DNA from: Mermis nigrescens
Lineage: Eukaryota > Nematoda > Enoplea > Mermithida > Mermithidae
Assembly: GCA_036768485.1 (NCBI GenBank)
Contig: JAVLUZ010000322.1
Location: forward strand, 282,937-346,936
Direction: 5' to 3'
DNA length: 64,000 bases
Below are positions 34,860 through 47,426 of this stretch, piece by piece (the stretch's first letter is position 1; every line of letters starts with the position of its first letter). The notes under the pieces are model-generated. The model saw only the letters and a program-made list of their open reading frames with translations, ran no database searches and was not told the origin of the DNA. Position numbers and translations under genes: made by a program.

Positions 34860-35785
34860 CTAAATATGTATAATGTGAGTGCATAAGATGTTCTTGAAAA
34901 AATATACAGTAGACGCGCACATAAAAATACGATAGTGCAATTCGGGGTGGAGGGGTTTTTACACCTGCTGCTGATGTAACGGGTCAGACAGACGCGTACG
35001 TACAACAACCTGCAGACAACTTTGAGCTTAAGTGACATTTCATCATTCTTGAGCATTGGCGGATCTAGGATTTTCCAAAGGGAAGGGGCGATACATGAAC
35101 AGTATGTAAAACGAGTAAAAATTTGCTCTATGCGCGAAATAACGTTTTTTCGGCGTTTTACCTTGTCTGCTTTTATTTAAAATCACTTTGGGCGCAATAT
35201 TTTTTAAAAATTTCGAAATTTTCGCTAATTTTCTGCGAGAAAATTAGTAAGCTACTTTGACTTTAGCGAAAATCCGGCGCGAAGCGTCAAAAAACTCGTA
35301 AAAGTCAGGCGAGAGGACGTTTAGAAGATAACTCGATTTCTTGTATTTGTGTAGAATTTGAAATTTTTAAAAATTATTCCTGAAAATAGAAGAACTCTAT
35401 GCTGAAATTGCTACTTTTGCTCTTGAAATTGTTTTAAAATCAATTCCATGAGCAAAAATGGTTTCCACGCCACCAAGAAAGTAAACATCATTAATAGGTC
35501 TTATCCGGCGCGCAGCTTCGGAAAATGTAAGAAATTTTATACATACTGTGGTAAAATATCATTGTAGATTATATATCCATTCTTAACTATTTCGGGCCGA
35601 TGGGGACGGCCGTCCACAACCCCCCCCGCCTGTGATCATGAGTACGGATAAAAAAATAAAAAATTCAGTTAAAAAGTAAATAAAATGGGCTAAAATGCTA
35701 AATAAACGGCGTCTTAAACACAAAAGCGTTTTATTAAGCTACTTTGATAGAAAAAACAGGGAATATTAAATTAGCTGATCTCGAC

Positions 35786-35995
35786 CACAGGTAGACAGCA
35801 TCAAAACTCTGGGGAGGGAAGTCAACAAATGGTCTTAAAAATGGTGGTATGGCGAAAAAAACACGTTTCTCGTCGAGCACTACCCATTGACTTCAAAAAA
35901 TTTCAAAAATTGGATTCTGGGGGTTTTACGGTTCCTGAAGGGTGTTTGGACTTCTGGGAGTTGCATACCCCAAACACCCTTCACGCCCACGTATG
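35786..35995 (+). mobile_element. F1 MITE, diverged
   Basis: CACAGGTAGACAGCATC to CACGCCCACGTATG with shortened core. Flanks ATCTCGAC / GTCTCAAT suggest an old target duplication. Confidence 0.65.
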
Positions 35996-36673
35996 GTCTC
36001 AATTGAGACTGCGTCCCTCCCCCGATCTTGTAAATTAATGTATTATGCACATTTCTTACACACCATCAAAATTTCAGCCTGACGCTAATTTAGGCAATTA
36101 AGACGAGGAAAACTGCTATGAAAAATATCAGAAAGCCAATTATATTAAGAATTTTGATAATCCACGGTTCACATCCGCGAAGGCGCAAAGTATTAAAGCA
36201 TCGATACCTACATGGTCACCACAGCACACCCAAATGTTGTTTTTGCATTACACGCTGACGATTTATTTCTGGTTTACAAGTCAGTGACTCGCTTAATATA
36301 CACAACAAAAAAGGTTCCGAAATTGTTCATCAAATTCTGCACGAAAACATAAAATGAATAGAAAATTTCATAAAGAATGTTACATATAGTACATTTTTAG
36401 GTATTTTTACAAAACGTTTCCCTTTAAGTCGAAACTTGCTCCATACACTTAACTGGGAAAAGGTTTGTGGTTTCCCAACCATTCGTTGTCCACTCCATCT
36501 AACCGAAGCCAGAAAATTTTAAACCCCATGCCCCCATTTTCAGCGGAAACTTGCACTTTTTTTGGCGATTTTTAGGTGTTTTTTTACCGTTTTAGGCCAA
36601 AATTTGTAGGTCCTTTAACCCTTCCTTTCCTTAAAAATGGTCGGAGCTTCCTCATAATTTAGACAAATCTTAC

Positions 36674-36831
36674 CGTAAACGAAGAATCCGAAACAGACCG
36701 TGAAAATCATTTTACATGTCAGCGTACAGTAGTAAGTGTTGAGCGAGAACAGAATCAGTCCACAAATGCCAAAAATGCCGTGCAGAAGAGATACGGCAGC
36801 AAATGTAAAATAAGCAGGGCATGGGTGGATT
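36674..36831 (-). CDS. Exon of an unrecognised multi-pass membrane protein
   Basis: Encodes IHPCPAYFTFAAVSLLHG, IFGICGLILFSLNTYYCTL and TCKMIFTVCFGFFVYG: two strongly hydrophobic stretches separated by a short polar turn. The donor TACG|GTAAGA is good and phase 1; the acceptor (ATTATCAAG, about 36832) is a guess and the exon may begin further upstream. It is phase-compatible with the exon at 34660-34859. I do not recognise the family. Confidence 0.5.
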
Positions 36832-37859
36832 CTTGATAATATATTGAGTCCTTCGAAAGTACAGCGGTTTAAATTAGAAAAATGTATTAATCGATTAATT
36901 TGAATTAAGTTGACGTCATGTAAAAATGTACATACATGTGAAATCATTGTACAGATTAGGTGTTTCAAAAATTAGCCAATCTGAGGGACCGAATTCGGTG
37001 GGGCCTGCGATAATAGAGCAGGGCCTAATAAACTGACGTGCGATAATGTTAACGAAAATATTAAAAAAACAGTATTTTTCACAATTTCGTTCATATCGTA
37101 TTTTACCTTTACCCAACAAAAACTTTATTTTTCTACTCCAAACTCCATAGTGCGCGTCTTGGTTGGCACAGTCATACCTACCTGGAAACAACGTCGGAGA
37201 GAAGGTGTCCAAGCGCCAAATTTTTAAATTTATTCAAGAAACACAAAACTTTTCTGTTTCAAAAAAATGAAAAGCAAGCCAAAGCATGCAAGGGCATAAT
37301 GTTTTGAGGATTTCCATCCCCTTTCGGATATTAGCTGCATTATGCAATAAGATTTCATTCTAGAATATGTTTTAGCAGATTTCGCAATTTTTATGCCAAT
37401 TGATAAAATTTGATGAAAAACAATCAATATTATATGCTGCACTCAGTATTCATTATTTGGCCTCTTTCGACCTTTCGAATTCAAAAATCTATGAATTATC
37501 TGAATTTCGGACTTGCTAGGCAAGTGCTGTCTTAATTGCTTTGCGAAATCATACTGATTAGTGTGCGATTACGGATAAGGAAGCAAGTCCTACCAGTTGA
37601 AATATGGAACATATACAGGCAAACCATCAATATGAAGATCAATAAATCGGACGACAATCCTTAAATTGGAAGGGACGAATCAATGAGAGTGAACGTAAAC
37701 CAATTAAATCTAGCACTATACATATGTATCATAGGTAGCGCCTTAGCGCTTACCTATAAAATACTTGGACCCTTCTAAAAAGTGACTCCCCCTACAGCTA
37801 TAGCGGGACACATTTGTATTGTGCGTTTTTTTAAAAGATAGACAATAAAAAAATTCGAT

Positions 37860-39500
37860 GTAGCTATTTTTTACAACGTGTAAAGTTTTAGTGTAAAGTT
37901 ATAACATATACTTTCTTAAATTTTGGTCAGCGACACGACTTATCAATTCATTTTTGCATTATGTGTCGTTTGGTTTTTTAAACAATCTAGACAATTCATC
38001 AAACTCGATGGCAATTTTTTATTTTTTTGAAAAGCGACTTATTTCTAGAGTGACAGTGTAAAGAGTGTAAAGAATCTGAGGGTAAAAACACATTTTAGTC
38101 GAGTTTTCGACTTGTTTATGGCTGCCAAATTCTTTGTATATGAGTCCCCCAAAAACCTATCTATGAAAATGTACTACTCCTCAAGGGGTACCTTTGGCTT
38201 AACTGCAAACTTTCTTACACTCAAAGCGGAGTTAGATCTAGGGGTTCAAACTTTACACTCTAGTGGATGGTTGGAAAAAATTTTTTTCTGCCAACTTTTC
38301 CGCTTATAAGTCAGGACACATTGAGTAGGATATAAATGAAGCCTGATTTAGTGGCTAAACGTAGCAGCAAACTGCATTTAAAAAACTCAATATCAAGTTA
38401 TTTATGGGGTGTAAAGTTCGAAATCAGAAGTGTAAAGTGGGCGAAAAAACACGTTTTTCTCCCTATTTTGATTGGTAAATATCTCGAATATTTTGCGGAA
38501 CAGAGTTTTGCAAATACAAACGTACTACGATTAAAAGGCTACAAACTGGCCTAAACAGAATTTATTCACACTCAATGGGGAGTTGAGTTCAGATTTTTAA
38601 AGTTTGCAATATGGTTTATGATAGACAAATACCTTTTTGTTACTTTTTGTCCGCCACTTTCTCCGTTTAGAAGACGGGACAAGTCGAATAGAATAAAAAT
38701 AAAGTAATTTCAAAGGGGTACACGTAACAGCAAATTGCGTTCACTTACGCCAATATTGAGCTTTTTCGGGAGGCGTAAAGTCAAAAAGTGGGTGTGTTCT
38801 GTATTGTTTTTTTCTGCCAAGTTCTCCGGTTATGAGTCTGGTTACGACCTCAAGTCTAGAAATGCACCAGAAATCGAACGTAATACGCTAGTTGGGCGCG
38901 TTTGTTCACACACAACAGTGGTGTAAAGTGGTTTACATCCAATATTTATTTATCATCAGGTAATTGTGGAGACTGAATTTTTCATAAATGTTGATTGTAA
39001 TATCAGAATTATGAATCCGATAAAAATCATTACACTCTGGAGTTGTGTAAAGTTTACACTGCAAAATAACTTTAGTTCTAGAGCCTTGCGGAAGTTGATT
39101 TTTTCAAAACGTTTTACGTAACGTCAGGATTACGAATCTGACTGTTAGTTTTCACGAAACCCAGTAGTTGTGTAAAATTGCACTATTCATTTATTGTTAA
39201 TGTCTAGTTTACACTAAAAATCTATTTTACTTTCAGAGCGTTGCAAAAGGTGAATAGTTCAAATACGTTCCATAAGGTCAGGTTCTCGAATCTGACTGTA
39301 TATTTTCTTTACACCCAATTGTTATGTAAACTTTACACTCAAAATTAATTAAGTTCCAGAGCTTTCCAGAAATTTAATTTTTTCCAAAACGCTCCATTTA
39401 ACGTCAGGATTACGATTCTGAGCGTAAGTGTTCTTTACACCCAATAACTACGAAAAATTCATGCTGAAAACCTTTGATCCGTTTAAATAAGATAATATTG
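37860..39500 (+). repeat. Paralogous satellite block holding the empty site
   Basis: Collinear with 19.3-20.7 plus 33.2-33.5 kb. At about 39129-39165 GAATCTGACTGTTAGTTTTC runs straight into AGTAGTTGTGTAAA, with no 12.5-kb insertion. Confidence 0.82.
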
Positions 39501-39636
39501 TCTTGTTTAACAAAGATAATGCTAATATTCAGAAAAATATTGTTTTCCGCGTTCTTGGACTGCTGTTATTATTGTGGCATGTTACTGTAAGTGTTTTTGA
39601 CTGATTTACTCAAATCAAGCTAATTAAAAGTAGAGT

Positions 39637-40464
39637 ACTGGCAAAGAAAAATGCTCCGATGAAACAAAAAAGACGAATGTACTTGGAATTATGGATTATT
39701 AAGGAAGTAAAAGGATGGGACAAGAAAAAAGCTACCTATGTATGTGCCTAAAGTCGCAAAATCTGCTAAAAATCTGGCTTTCTCTAAGCAACGCAAAAAT
39801 CGATGTATTTCTGCGGCCTCTGAAAAAGCGTAACCTTTAAGTAATTTTCAATGCTTCATATATAGAGTGTACAAAATAATCTAGAATGTTTACTTTTTGA
39901 AATTGCTCGCAAGTTGCTATGCTGACTTGCTTCGTATTGTGCTTGATAGAAAACTAAGTGCAATTGTATTTAAAGGTGTTTCATTTTGTTATCATGAGCG
40001 TTTTAGCAAGCAAACCTGGGGTCAATTGATTAGTGCAGACAATCGTTGCTGGCATGCAAGTGTACCTAAATACAATTAGTCTGTTTCATGTAAGCTTACG
40101 CGTCCTGCTGCTTTAAACCAACAATTTCTTTGATTGTCTTGAATGCATCGATGTTTGCTATTTCATTTAATTAGCTTGCAAAGTTTCGCCTAGTTCACTC
40201 CATCTAATTTCACATAGCTACTGCATAGCTAACTTGCTATTTTTTCAATAATTTTTTTGGTTCAATATTTTATTTCAATCTGTAGGCCGCAGGATATACT
40301 TTGTTTTTTGCGTTGCTTAGAGAATTTCCGATTTTTAGCAGATTTTGTGACTTTAGGCACAAACATAGATTGCTTTTTCGTAGTCCCTCCTATAACATAC
40401 TTAATAATCCACATTCCCAAGTACATTCATCTTTTTTACTCCATCGAAGCATTTTTCTTTGCTA
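39637..40464. mobile_element. U foldback element, copy 2
   Basis: GGCAAAGAAAAATGCTCC to GAAGCATTTTTCTTTGCTAG; homologous throughout to 33543-34300 as part of the surrounding duplication. Confidence 0.72.
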
Positions 40465-40550
40465 GTTTATATATTCAAACGCGAGTTTAGTCCATAAAAA
40501 ACGGCTGGCATAGATCGCATGTATAATTCTGCGGTAGGCACTACTTCAAA

Positions 40551-40800
40551 TAGTCAGTTCCATTCCAAACGGCCCATTTTCGCTAAATTATTATTCCTGT
40601 ATTAGATTTTCACTGCATAGATGGCTGCTTCAATTATGCTCGCATAGCAATGATTGCTTTGAACTCTTCCTTTTAAAGTTTAATGTGCTTTGCTTAACAC
40701 TCGGCGCATCTGAGAAACTGCAACAACCTAAAACGTAAAAAATTCTGCTGCAGTAATAAGCTGCAAAGCGAAAACGGGCCATTTGGAATGGAACAGACTA
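40551..40800. mobile_element. 250-bp T-family MITE
   Basis: TAGTCAGTTCCATTCCAAAC to TTTGGAATGGAACAGACTA. The ends resemble those of the 12.5-kb element (TTCCATTCCAAACGGCC versus TTTCATTTCAAATGACC), linking the two. Confidence 0.75.
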
Positions 40801-40809
40801 TAGCAACAT

Positions 40810-43600
40810 GTGTGGTCTTTACATTGTTCTGATAAATAGCTTGCTATGTGGTTAAAACAAAATTTTCAGAACGTTACATAGCTTATGCTGCAGTTATTAT
40901 TTTTGGCTAAATTGCATCAGCTCATGGGTTCCATCAGAAATTGGGGCAAAACGGCTTAGAAAGTTGTTTTCTACGATTTTACAATTTCAGCAATTTCGAC
41001 ATTTATTCAGTAAGTTGTTCTCTCTTTATTACTTTCTTAGTTGTAGTTTAAGATGTAATATATTTTTAGGATGCTCAAATCGATATTACTCCCAATTAGG
41101 TCGAACTCAAATTTTTTGAACAAAATTCACAGATTTGCGTATTGACTTAAAGAAAGATTTTCGAGCAAAATCATCAGATAGGTACTTTATTAGCACATCA
41201 GAAATGACGTGAACGAAATGCCTTTAGAAACCTGTATTTTGTATCATTGCTAAAGTATCAAAAAAGTATGAAGTTTGGACTAAATCCGAAATATGCCGCT
41301 TATTTCATCATAACTGTACTATGAACATTAAACCCTTATTTTCTATTTGAAGCCAATCTTAAGTTCTAGCTATTTTCGCATGTTTACGGATTTCGAATTT
41401 TCTAACTATTCTGCAAACCACAATTAATTAGTTGATTGGTTGTAGTGTAAACCTGGAAGATAGAGCCATTGTACAGTAGTTTTTGAAATTAGTTGAAAAT
41501 TTGAAATGGTTTTTATCAAAAACAATGAGATTTCAAGCTTTAGTTGTCAGAATAGTTTCGCATTTTACCTACTCCGTACAAAAAGATACAATCTAGTATT
41601 CCCGTTGTGAATCATTCTGCAACAATTTTTGACGAAATCTGTTTTGATCTTTATCACACTCTTTCGTTCACGACTCATACATTTGTAATTTTCCCAACGA
41701 AATGCAGTGTAGGAAAGCCGTCCTATCAAAAAAAGTTATTTCATAGCAAGCACGTATATGTATTGTGTAAGATTTCAGGCACCCTTTACCAACCCCTTAC
41801 ATAGCACTACTGTTGTTTGTTCTGGCATTATTTTCAGCAAATGTACCTACTGAATAGGCGCGCGCCATTCGGGAAAAATTTTCATACAATTTACTTACAT
41901 GCATTAGTCCTAAAAGATCACGCCTACATGGTGATTTTAGTACAGTGACACAAATAAATGGAACACTTACGCACTTTTCTCCAAGCATTGGCAAAAGGCA
42001 CTATTTTTGCAACAGTCTTTTATGGCTGCTCGCATTGCCGAGGCCTGGGTATATTGAGTTCAAGAGCCGGTCTTTAAGAAATAACGCGTGAAATCGGCTA
42101 ATAACGTTCGAACTTAGTAACGTACGCCATGGATATATTACGATCTGAAAGACGAATCTATCGGACGGTCTGACGGTGAGTGGGACCGATTTATTCAACT
42201 TTGTGTTAAGTGGGATTCCGCAACTCAAACCCGCATTGCGGTGTAAATCGATTGAATTTGGACGAGAGAAACAATCTTAATATTTAATTTCGTGTTCATT
42301 TTGTGTGTGTGTGTTCGTGTGACAACTGACAAGACATCACGTCACCTTAGACAGTGTTTCGATGCGCAGTGGCTAGTGTAAACCATTTACAGCGAGAATT
42401 TGTTGAAATCCAATAGCGGCGATGATCTTCATTTATTTTGAATGTAACCTATTCGTTTTCCGTTTAACTTTACACTCGCGGAATCAGTTTTTTGACATAT
42501 TAGAGGGAAATCTTCAATTCTAGTGGCCAAAAAAACAGACTTCAGATAGTAAGGTAGACACGAACACTAGTTTTCGGAGTTTCGTATCAAAATCTATTCA
42601 TTGATACCAAAAAATCGGCGAAAAAACGGAAAATTTCAAAATACATGTACTGGGCGTGCAGCCAGACCGCCCACCCATCCGTTCTTATAGGATAGATGAT
42701 ACCTATATATGAGCAAAGTGGAGGAACCACAATAAAATGCACATTACGATTCTGCGCGACGCATTCGATATAGTGTAAAGACCAAAAGAATCACTCACAT
42801 CTCTGCACCAGCTCCATCAAATTTTTGCAATCTGGCAACCTACAAATTGCTTAAACTTCATTCGTTCTAATTAAGGTTAACCCTCCTGTTACCAAAGGGG
42901 TCACGGACCCTAGACTTACCAAGGACCAGATCGAAAATCTAGTCATTGAGGAGATAACAAAAATGAATTAAAATATACAATTCTGGTAGCCAAGAGCATG
43001 AGAATTTCAAAAATGTCATTAAGTTTGCACAAAACCGAAAACCAATTGAAAAGAGCGTATTTGAGCATTCAAAAATGTGTAAAAAATGCGATCTGCGACA
43101 CGCGTAACACGTTATAAGATCATGAAATCAAGCTTTTCTAATAAAATATAGGTCAATACGTTTTCTTTTGCTCAATAAAACATGTGTTGCGGTTAAAAAA
43201 GAGGGTACTGAGAAGCTTGCCACATAGGAATTTATGGCTTCACAGTAAACTGCAAAAAACATGCAACTAGATCACGGATCTGGAGCTCGGTAAAAGTAGG
43301 GCTAAAAACAATTAATGAATTTTTGAGCAAAAAAGCATCGGCCGATCGATTTTCTCAAAAATTGTCCAGTCTTTACCGTTGAATTATAATGATTTTCGAA
43401 TTTCTTGTCATTGCACGCCCTTCGTATACAGATTTGGGCTATTTTCAGCTTGGATTGAACAAATGGACGATAGTTCGCCCCGTGGTTGAAGAGCTGAGGA
43501 GTTCCTGTTTACAATGTGTGCGATATTGCATTGTACACTGGTTTTTTATTGTAAAGAAAAATAAAACAATTGATAACGAGCACAATATAAACGATGAATC
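40810..43600. other. Downstream of NOL10, no gene supported
   Basis: Mostly AT-rich unique-looking sequence with a GTGTGTGTGTG microsatellite at 42303. Short frames at 41.8-42.2 kb lack recognisable domains. Confidence 0.4.
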
Positions 43601-43601
43601 A

Positions 43602-43715
43602 TCATCTTGCCGTTTTTGCCTTATTTTTATTAAGAGCTGCAGCCGATCTGCGGAGCCTGCGTCGATCCCGAACGTGTTCGGCCACCTTTTTCTCGCGCGC
43701 TTCCATTTTAAGTTG
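43602..43715 (-). CDS. NOL10: NOL10 terminal exon and stop
   Basis: 114 nt: QLKMEAREKKVAEHV, RDRRRLRRSAAALNK, NKAKTAR, stop TGA. It matches the basic NOL10 tail (RQERKNLRRSAGHL...), probably nucleolar targeting or RNA contact. Acceptor GACTTTTAAG is phase 0, as required by the previous exon. The acceptor is modest; the frame stays open upstream to a stronger site (TTTTTCTTTAG, about 43814), so the exon could be longer. A 166-aa plus-strand frame across it is antisense. Confidence 0.87.
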   Translation of the reverse strand, partial: QLKMEAREKKVAEHVRDRRRLRRSAAALNKNKAKTAR

Positions 43716-44081
43716 CTTAAAAGTCGGAGTTTGAGCAATTGTGATTTTTTCAAATTTGAAAAGGGAAAGATTGGGAATAAATTGAACAAACTCGAAAAAC
43801 TAAAGAAAAATAGGAGAAATGAAAAAGTTATCGCTAATTATTTTATTTGCTTTAAAAAATATTATTCGAAAAATTCGTGCATACTTTAAATTTAGAAAAA
43901 AAGTTCTAAAAATTCGAAAATTTTAAAAAATTTTGAATGTACCCCATTATTTTTTTAAATTGGATTTAAATCCGAAAATGAGTATCACTCCCCTAAATTC
44001 GGTGAATCCACAATTGAATTTTGGCATTTTTTCGCTTACCCACATCAAATTCCCGGATTCGGTTACCATCAGCGTACCTAC

Positions 44082-44615
44082 CATAGGTGGGCGGCGCCAA
44101 AATTTTCTTGTGGGGGGGGTGCAAGATTTTTCAAAAGTCAAAAAATGGTGGTATGGCGGAAAAACCCCATTTTTCAACGTTTTTCATCAAGCACTATCCA
44201 TTGGCATCAAAAAGTTGCGAAAAAATTTTCAAAAATTGAATTCTGGGGGGGAGTTTTTGGAAGGGTATTCGGCCTTCTGGAGGGCGCATACCCCAAAACC
44301 CCACCTTCACGCCCACGTGTGACAACCATAGGTGGGCAGCACCGAAATTCTGGGGGGGGGGTTGAAAATTTGTGGAAGGGGGTGAAAAAATTTTCAAAGG
44401 TAAAAAAATGGTCTTAAAAGTGGTCGTATGACGGAAAAAAACCATTTTTCGACGTTTCTCATTGAGCACTATACAATGGCATCAAAAAATCGCTAAAAAA
44501 GCAAAAAAAATTTCAAAATTTGAATTCTGGGGGGGGGTATTTTAATTTCTGGGGGGTATTTCAACTTCTTGGGGGGTGCATACCCCCAAACCCCCCACTT
44601 CCACGCCCACGCGTG
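44082..44615 (+). repeat. Two head-to-tail F1 copies in the last region past NOL10 exon 10
   Basis: Copy one CATAGGTGGGCGGCGCC to CCCACGTGTG (44082-44321), a 5-base spacer, copy two CATAGGTGGGCAGCACC to CCCACGCGTG (44327-44615). Copy two has an extra duplicated GTTGAAAA/GTGAAAA block after the first G run. Confidence 0.8.
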
Positions 44616-45284
44616 GTATGGTAACTAATTATAAGTCGCTTTTCAAGCCTCAATCAAACGATTTAGGATTAAAAAAGAAAGAATCCAAAAGATTGAAAAA
44701 TTCTGGGGCCCAGGGTCCAAGTGTTAAAAGTTAGGAAGAACCGAAAAATTTTTGATAGGAGTAAAAAATACGTTTGTTGACGTTTCACATTTCCATCCAT
44801 TAGCATAAGAAAGCGATAAATTTTGATAATTTAATTTTTTTCGTGTGTCTACCGGATTCCGGGGGTCATTTCGACTCTGGGTGGGCCCGGAACCCTCAGA
44901 CCCTCAAGCGCACTTCTGTTCATACTGTATCTAGTTTACACAACGACCATTCGACTCAACTTTCCTATCGTACTTTGAATCTTGTTGAAAAAGATAAAAG
45001 AATTCTACATCATCTCAGCGCCTAAATTTTAAATTTTTTTTTTGAAATTTCAAAAATTTTAAAATTTCATGAATTTTGTAACTTAAAAATTTTCTTCTAA
45101 ATTTTTAATCAATTACCGTAGACCTTTCTTACCACCAGCTGGACCAAAGCCGACGAAAAATAATAATTTATAGAATTTTAAGCCACCCACTCATTTTCAG
45201 GGATAGGCATTTATTACATATTACATATTTATCCCGATTTTTTGACACGATTACGTGTTATTTTCGGTTTTTTCGTCTTTTTAC

Positions 45285-45381
45285 CTTTCTAGACGAAAAC
45301 GTCATCTCCTTAGCATTCGAAGAGTGCTCGACTACGGCTTCTTCGTGATCCGCCTTGGCTAACCTTGATTGCAAACTTTCC
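45285..45381 (-). CDS. NOL10: NOL10 exon (LQSRLAKAD...AKEMTF)
   Basis: A 97-nt exon (1 nt plus 32 codons) reading ESLQSRLAKADHEEAV then VEHSSNAKEMTFSSRK, the counterpart of LEDRLKIEAKNG...GSKQLTF. Acceptor GATTTTAAG|G completes the Lys codon left open by the previous exon and donor AAG|GTAAAA is phase 0, so both joins fit. The exon lies just downstream of a Tc1-like foldback element. Confidence 0.88.
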
Positions 45382-45557
45382 CTTAAAATCGATATCCATT
45401 TTATTTATTTGTAAACGCTATATTAAAAAAATTTGCTACCCATCTTATTTTATGTTACAGTACTCGCCACGAAGTTTGAGCAATAAAGAACCGATTGCGT
45501 TTATTTAGGAACGTTTTTTCACGATCTTATCGCCGCAGACCTAAACAGTATCCTGAG

Positions 45558-45741
45558 CATAGGTGGGCGGCAGAGAAATTCTGGGGGTGACCACGTTTCT
45601 CATCGAGCACTATCCAATGGTATCACAAAATCACTAAAAAAGCAAAAGAAATTTTCAAAATTTGAATTCTTGGGGGGTATTTTGATTTCTGAAGGGATAT
45701 CTCAACTTCTGGGGGGTGCATACCCCCCACGCCCACGTGTG
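45558..45741 (+). mobile_element. F1 MITE nested in a Tc1-like foldback element
   Basis: CATAGGTGGGCGGCAG to GCCCACGTGTG; about 80 bases of the core are missing. It interrupts the left arm of the element at 45458-46264. Confidence 0.78.
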
Positions 45742-45867
45742 TATACGACTCAGCGCACGTAGAGCATGCTGATATTGATTTTACTCGCGCAATTCATATG
45801 CGTATGATATTGCGTACATAATGCGCACATGCGCGCTATCATCACGCGTCTATTTACGCATGCTGAG

Positions 45868-46101
45868 CATATTTGGGCGTGTGGGGGGGGGTTGGGAGTA
45901 TGCTCCCCCAGAAACCAAAATACCCTCCAGAATTCAATTTTTTAAAATTTTTCCTCGCAATTTTTTGATGCCAATGGGTAGTGCTCGATGAGAAATTGTG
46001 AAAAATGGTGTTTTTTCGCCATACCACCATTTTAAGGCCATGTTTTTGACCTCTGAAAAATCATGCATACCCAGAATTTCGGTGCTGCCCGCCCACCTAT
46101 A
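45868..46101 (-). mobile_element. F1 MITE nested in a Tc1-like foldback element
   Basis: CATATTTGGGCGTGTGGG to GCCCACCTATA, flanks ATGCTGAG / GTGCTGAG. Second F1 in the same host element, in the opposite orientation. Confidence 0.8.
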
Positions 46102-46384
46102 GTGCTGAGTCGTAAAAAGACCGACGTAACCATTTAGGTCGCGTTTTCTTAATGTAAAGCATGTCACGGGATACTCTTTAGGTCTCCGACGATTATGTCG
46201 TGAAAAAGCGTTACTAAATAAACTCAATGGATTCTTTATTCTTCAAATTTCGTGACGAGAACTGTTACATTACACTGAATGCCGAGCCGATAGTAAGCGT
46301 GCGGCGAACTGTAAACTTGACAAAAAATGAAAATTATGTTCAAAGGGCAGAGCTTACAGTATGCAAACATTGTTTACTAAATTC

Positions 46385-46905
46385 TTCCACTTTACACTCA
46401 ATACCGAGCTAGCATCGGATCGGACGTGTACAATTTTTCACCAATTGTGAGGAGGGTCGAGTTTAAGTGAACATTCTTTACTGCATTATTTCCTTTCACA
46501 ATTAGTACCGAGCTAGTAATCAGAGTGTAAAGTTTACACCAAAAATAAAAAATAATTTGCGGAGTTAAGAGATTACATTATGCAAAGATTCTTTATTACG
46601 TCACTTCACTTTACACTCAATGCCTAATAATGGACGTGTACAGTTTACAACAGAATGAAAATAATTTGCAGTACATTATGAAAAGATTCTTCATTACATC
46701 GTTCAACTCTTTACACTCAACGCCTAGCCTAGCAATCGATGAGCAGAGCTGACACAGAAATAAAATTAATTTGCAAAGGGCCAAATTTTGAGTAGATTAC
46801 GCGCAAATTCTCTATTACAATCCATCACTTTACACTCAATGCTGAGCTAGTAATCAGCGGATAAAGTTTACAACGGAATGAAAATAATTTGGCGGAGGGC
46901 CAAGC
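46385..46905 (+). repeat. About 105-120 bp satellite, 5 units
   Basis: Each unit has TTTACACTCAATGCCGAGC, GTGTAAAGTTTACA and GAAAATAATTTGC followed by GATTCTTTATTAC. Lies in a NOL10 intron. Confidence 0.82.
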
Positions 46906-47167
46906 TTACACCAAGCAACCATTATTTATTACATTTTCGTCAGTCAACCGAATTTTCACTTCAATTTTACGACAGTGCTTTATTATCTTATTTCTTTATG
47001 CAAATATGCAGAATAAAAACATTTTTAAAAATATTTGCTGTGACCTTCGACCTCGGGTTCAAACGGATTGTTTAAGATTGACACTGGACACAACTTAGCT
47101 CGCATACACTTTATATCTGTAGCCAACTAGCATTTGCCAGCAGACCTCCAAAAATTAGATGCGTACC

Positions 47168-47426
47168 CATACGTGGGCAGCAAGAAAATTCTGGGGGGTG
47201 CAAGATTTTTTGAAGGTCAAAAACTGGCCTTAAAAATGATGGTATGGCGATAAAAACACCTTTTTTTGACGTTTCTCATCAAGCACTATCCATTGGCATC
47301 AAAAAATTGCGAAAAAAAACGAACAAAATGTTCAAAAATTGAATTCTGGGGGGTATTTTGATTTCTGGGGGGTATTTTGGTTTCTGGGGGGTTGCATACC
47401 CCCAAACCTTCCCAAGCCCACGTGTG
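47168..47426 (+). mobile_element. F1 MITE
   Basis: CATACGTGGGCAGCAAG to GCCCACGTGTG; the flanks share GCGTACCC if the end is read one base in. Confidence 0.78.

Larger units (their letters stand above)
45458..46264. mobile_element. Tc1-like foldback element with two nested F1 copies
   Basis: TACAGTACTCGCCACGAAG to CTTCAAATTTCGTGACGAG then AACTG, arms of about 100 bp each around GACCTAAACAGTATCCTGA / GGATACTCTTTAGGTC. Without the F1 copies it would be about 390 bp. Confidence 0.75.

Noticed and set aside
36214..36360. Possible reverse transcriptase motif (ALHADDLFLVYKS)
   Set aside because: A single short ADD-like match in a frame under 50 codons, with no flanking palm-domain motifs.
37140..37200. 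Possible start exon MTVPTKTRTMEFG for the membrane protein
   Set aside because: Short, stop codon follows within four codons, and the only donor nearby (GGA|GTAGAA) is poor.
42031..42055. Possible start ATGGCTGCTCGCATTGCCG followed by a donor-like GTATAT
   Set aside because: Only nine codons with no supporting downstream exon.
43389..43889. 166-aa plus-strand open frame
   Set aside because: It lies antisense to the NOL10 terminal exon, whose sequence is conserved; the frame itself has no recognisable domain and ends in low-complexity Lys/Asn.
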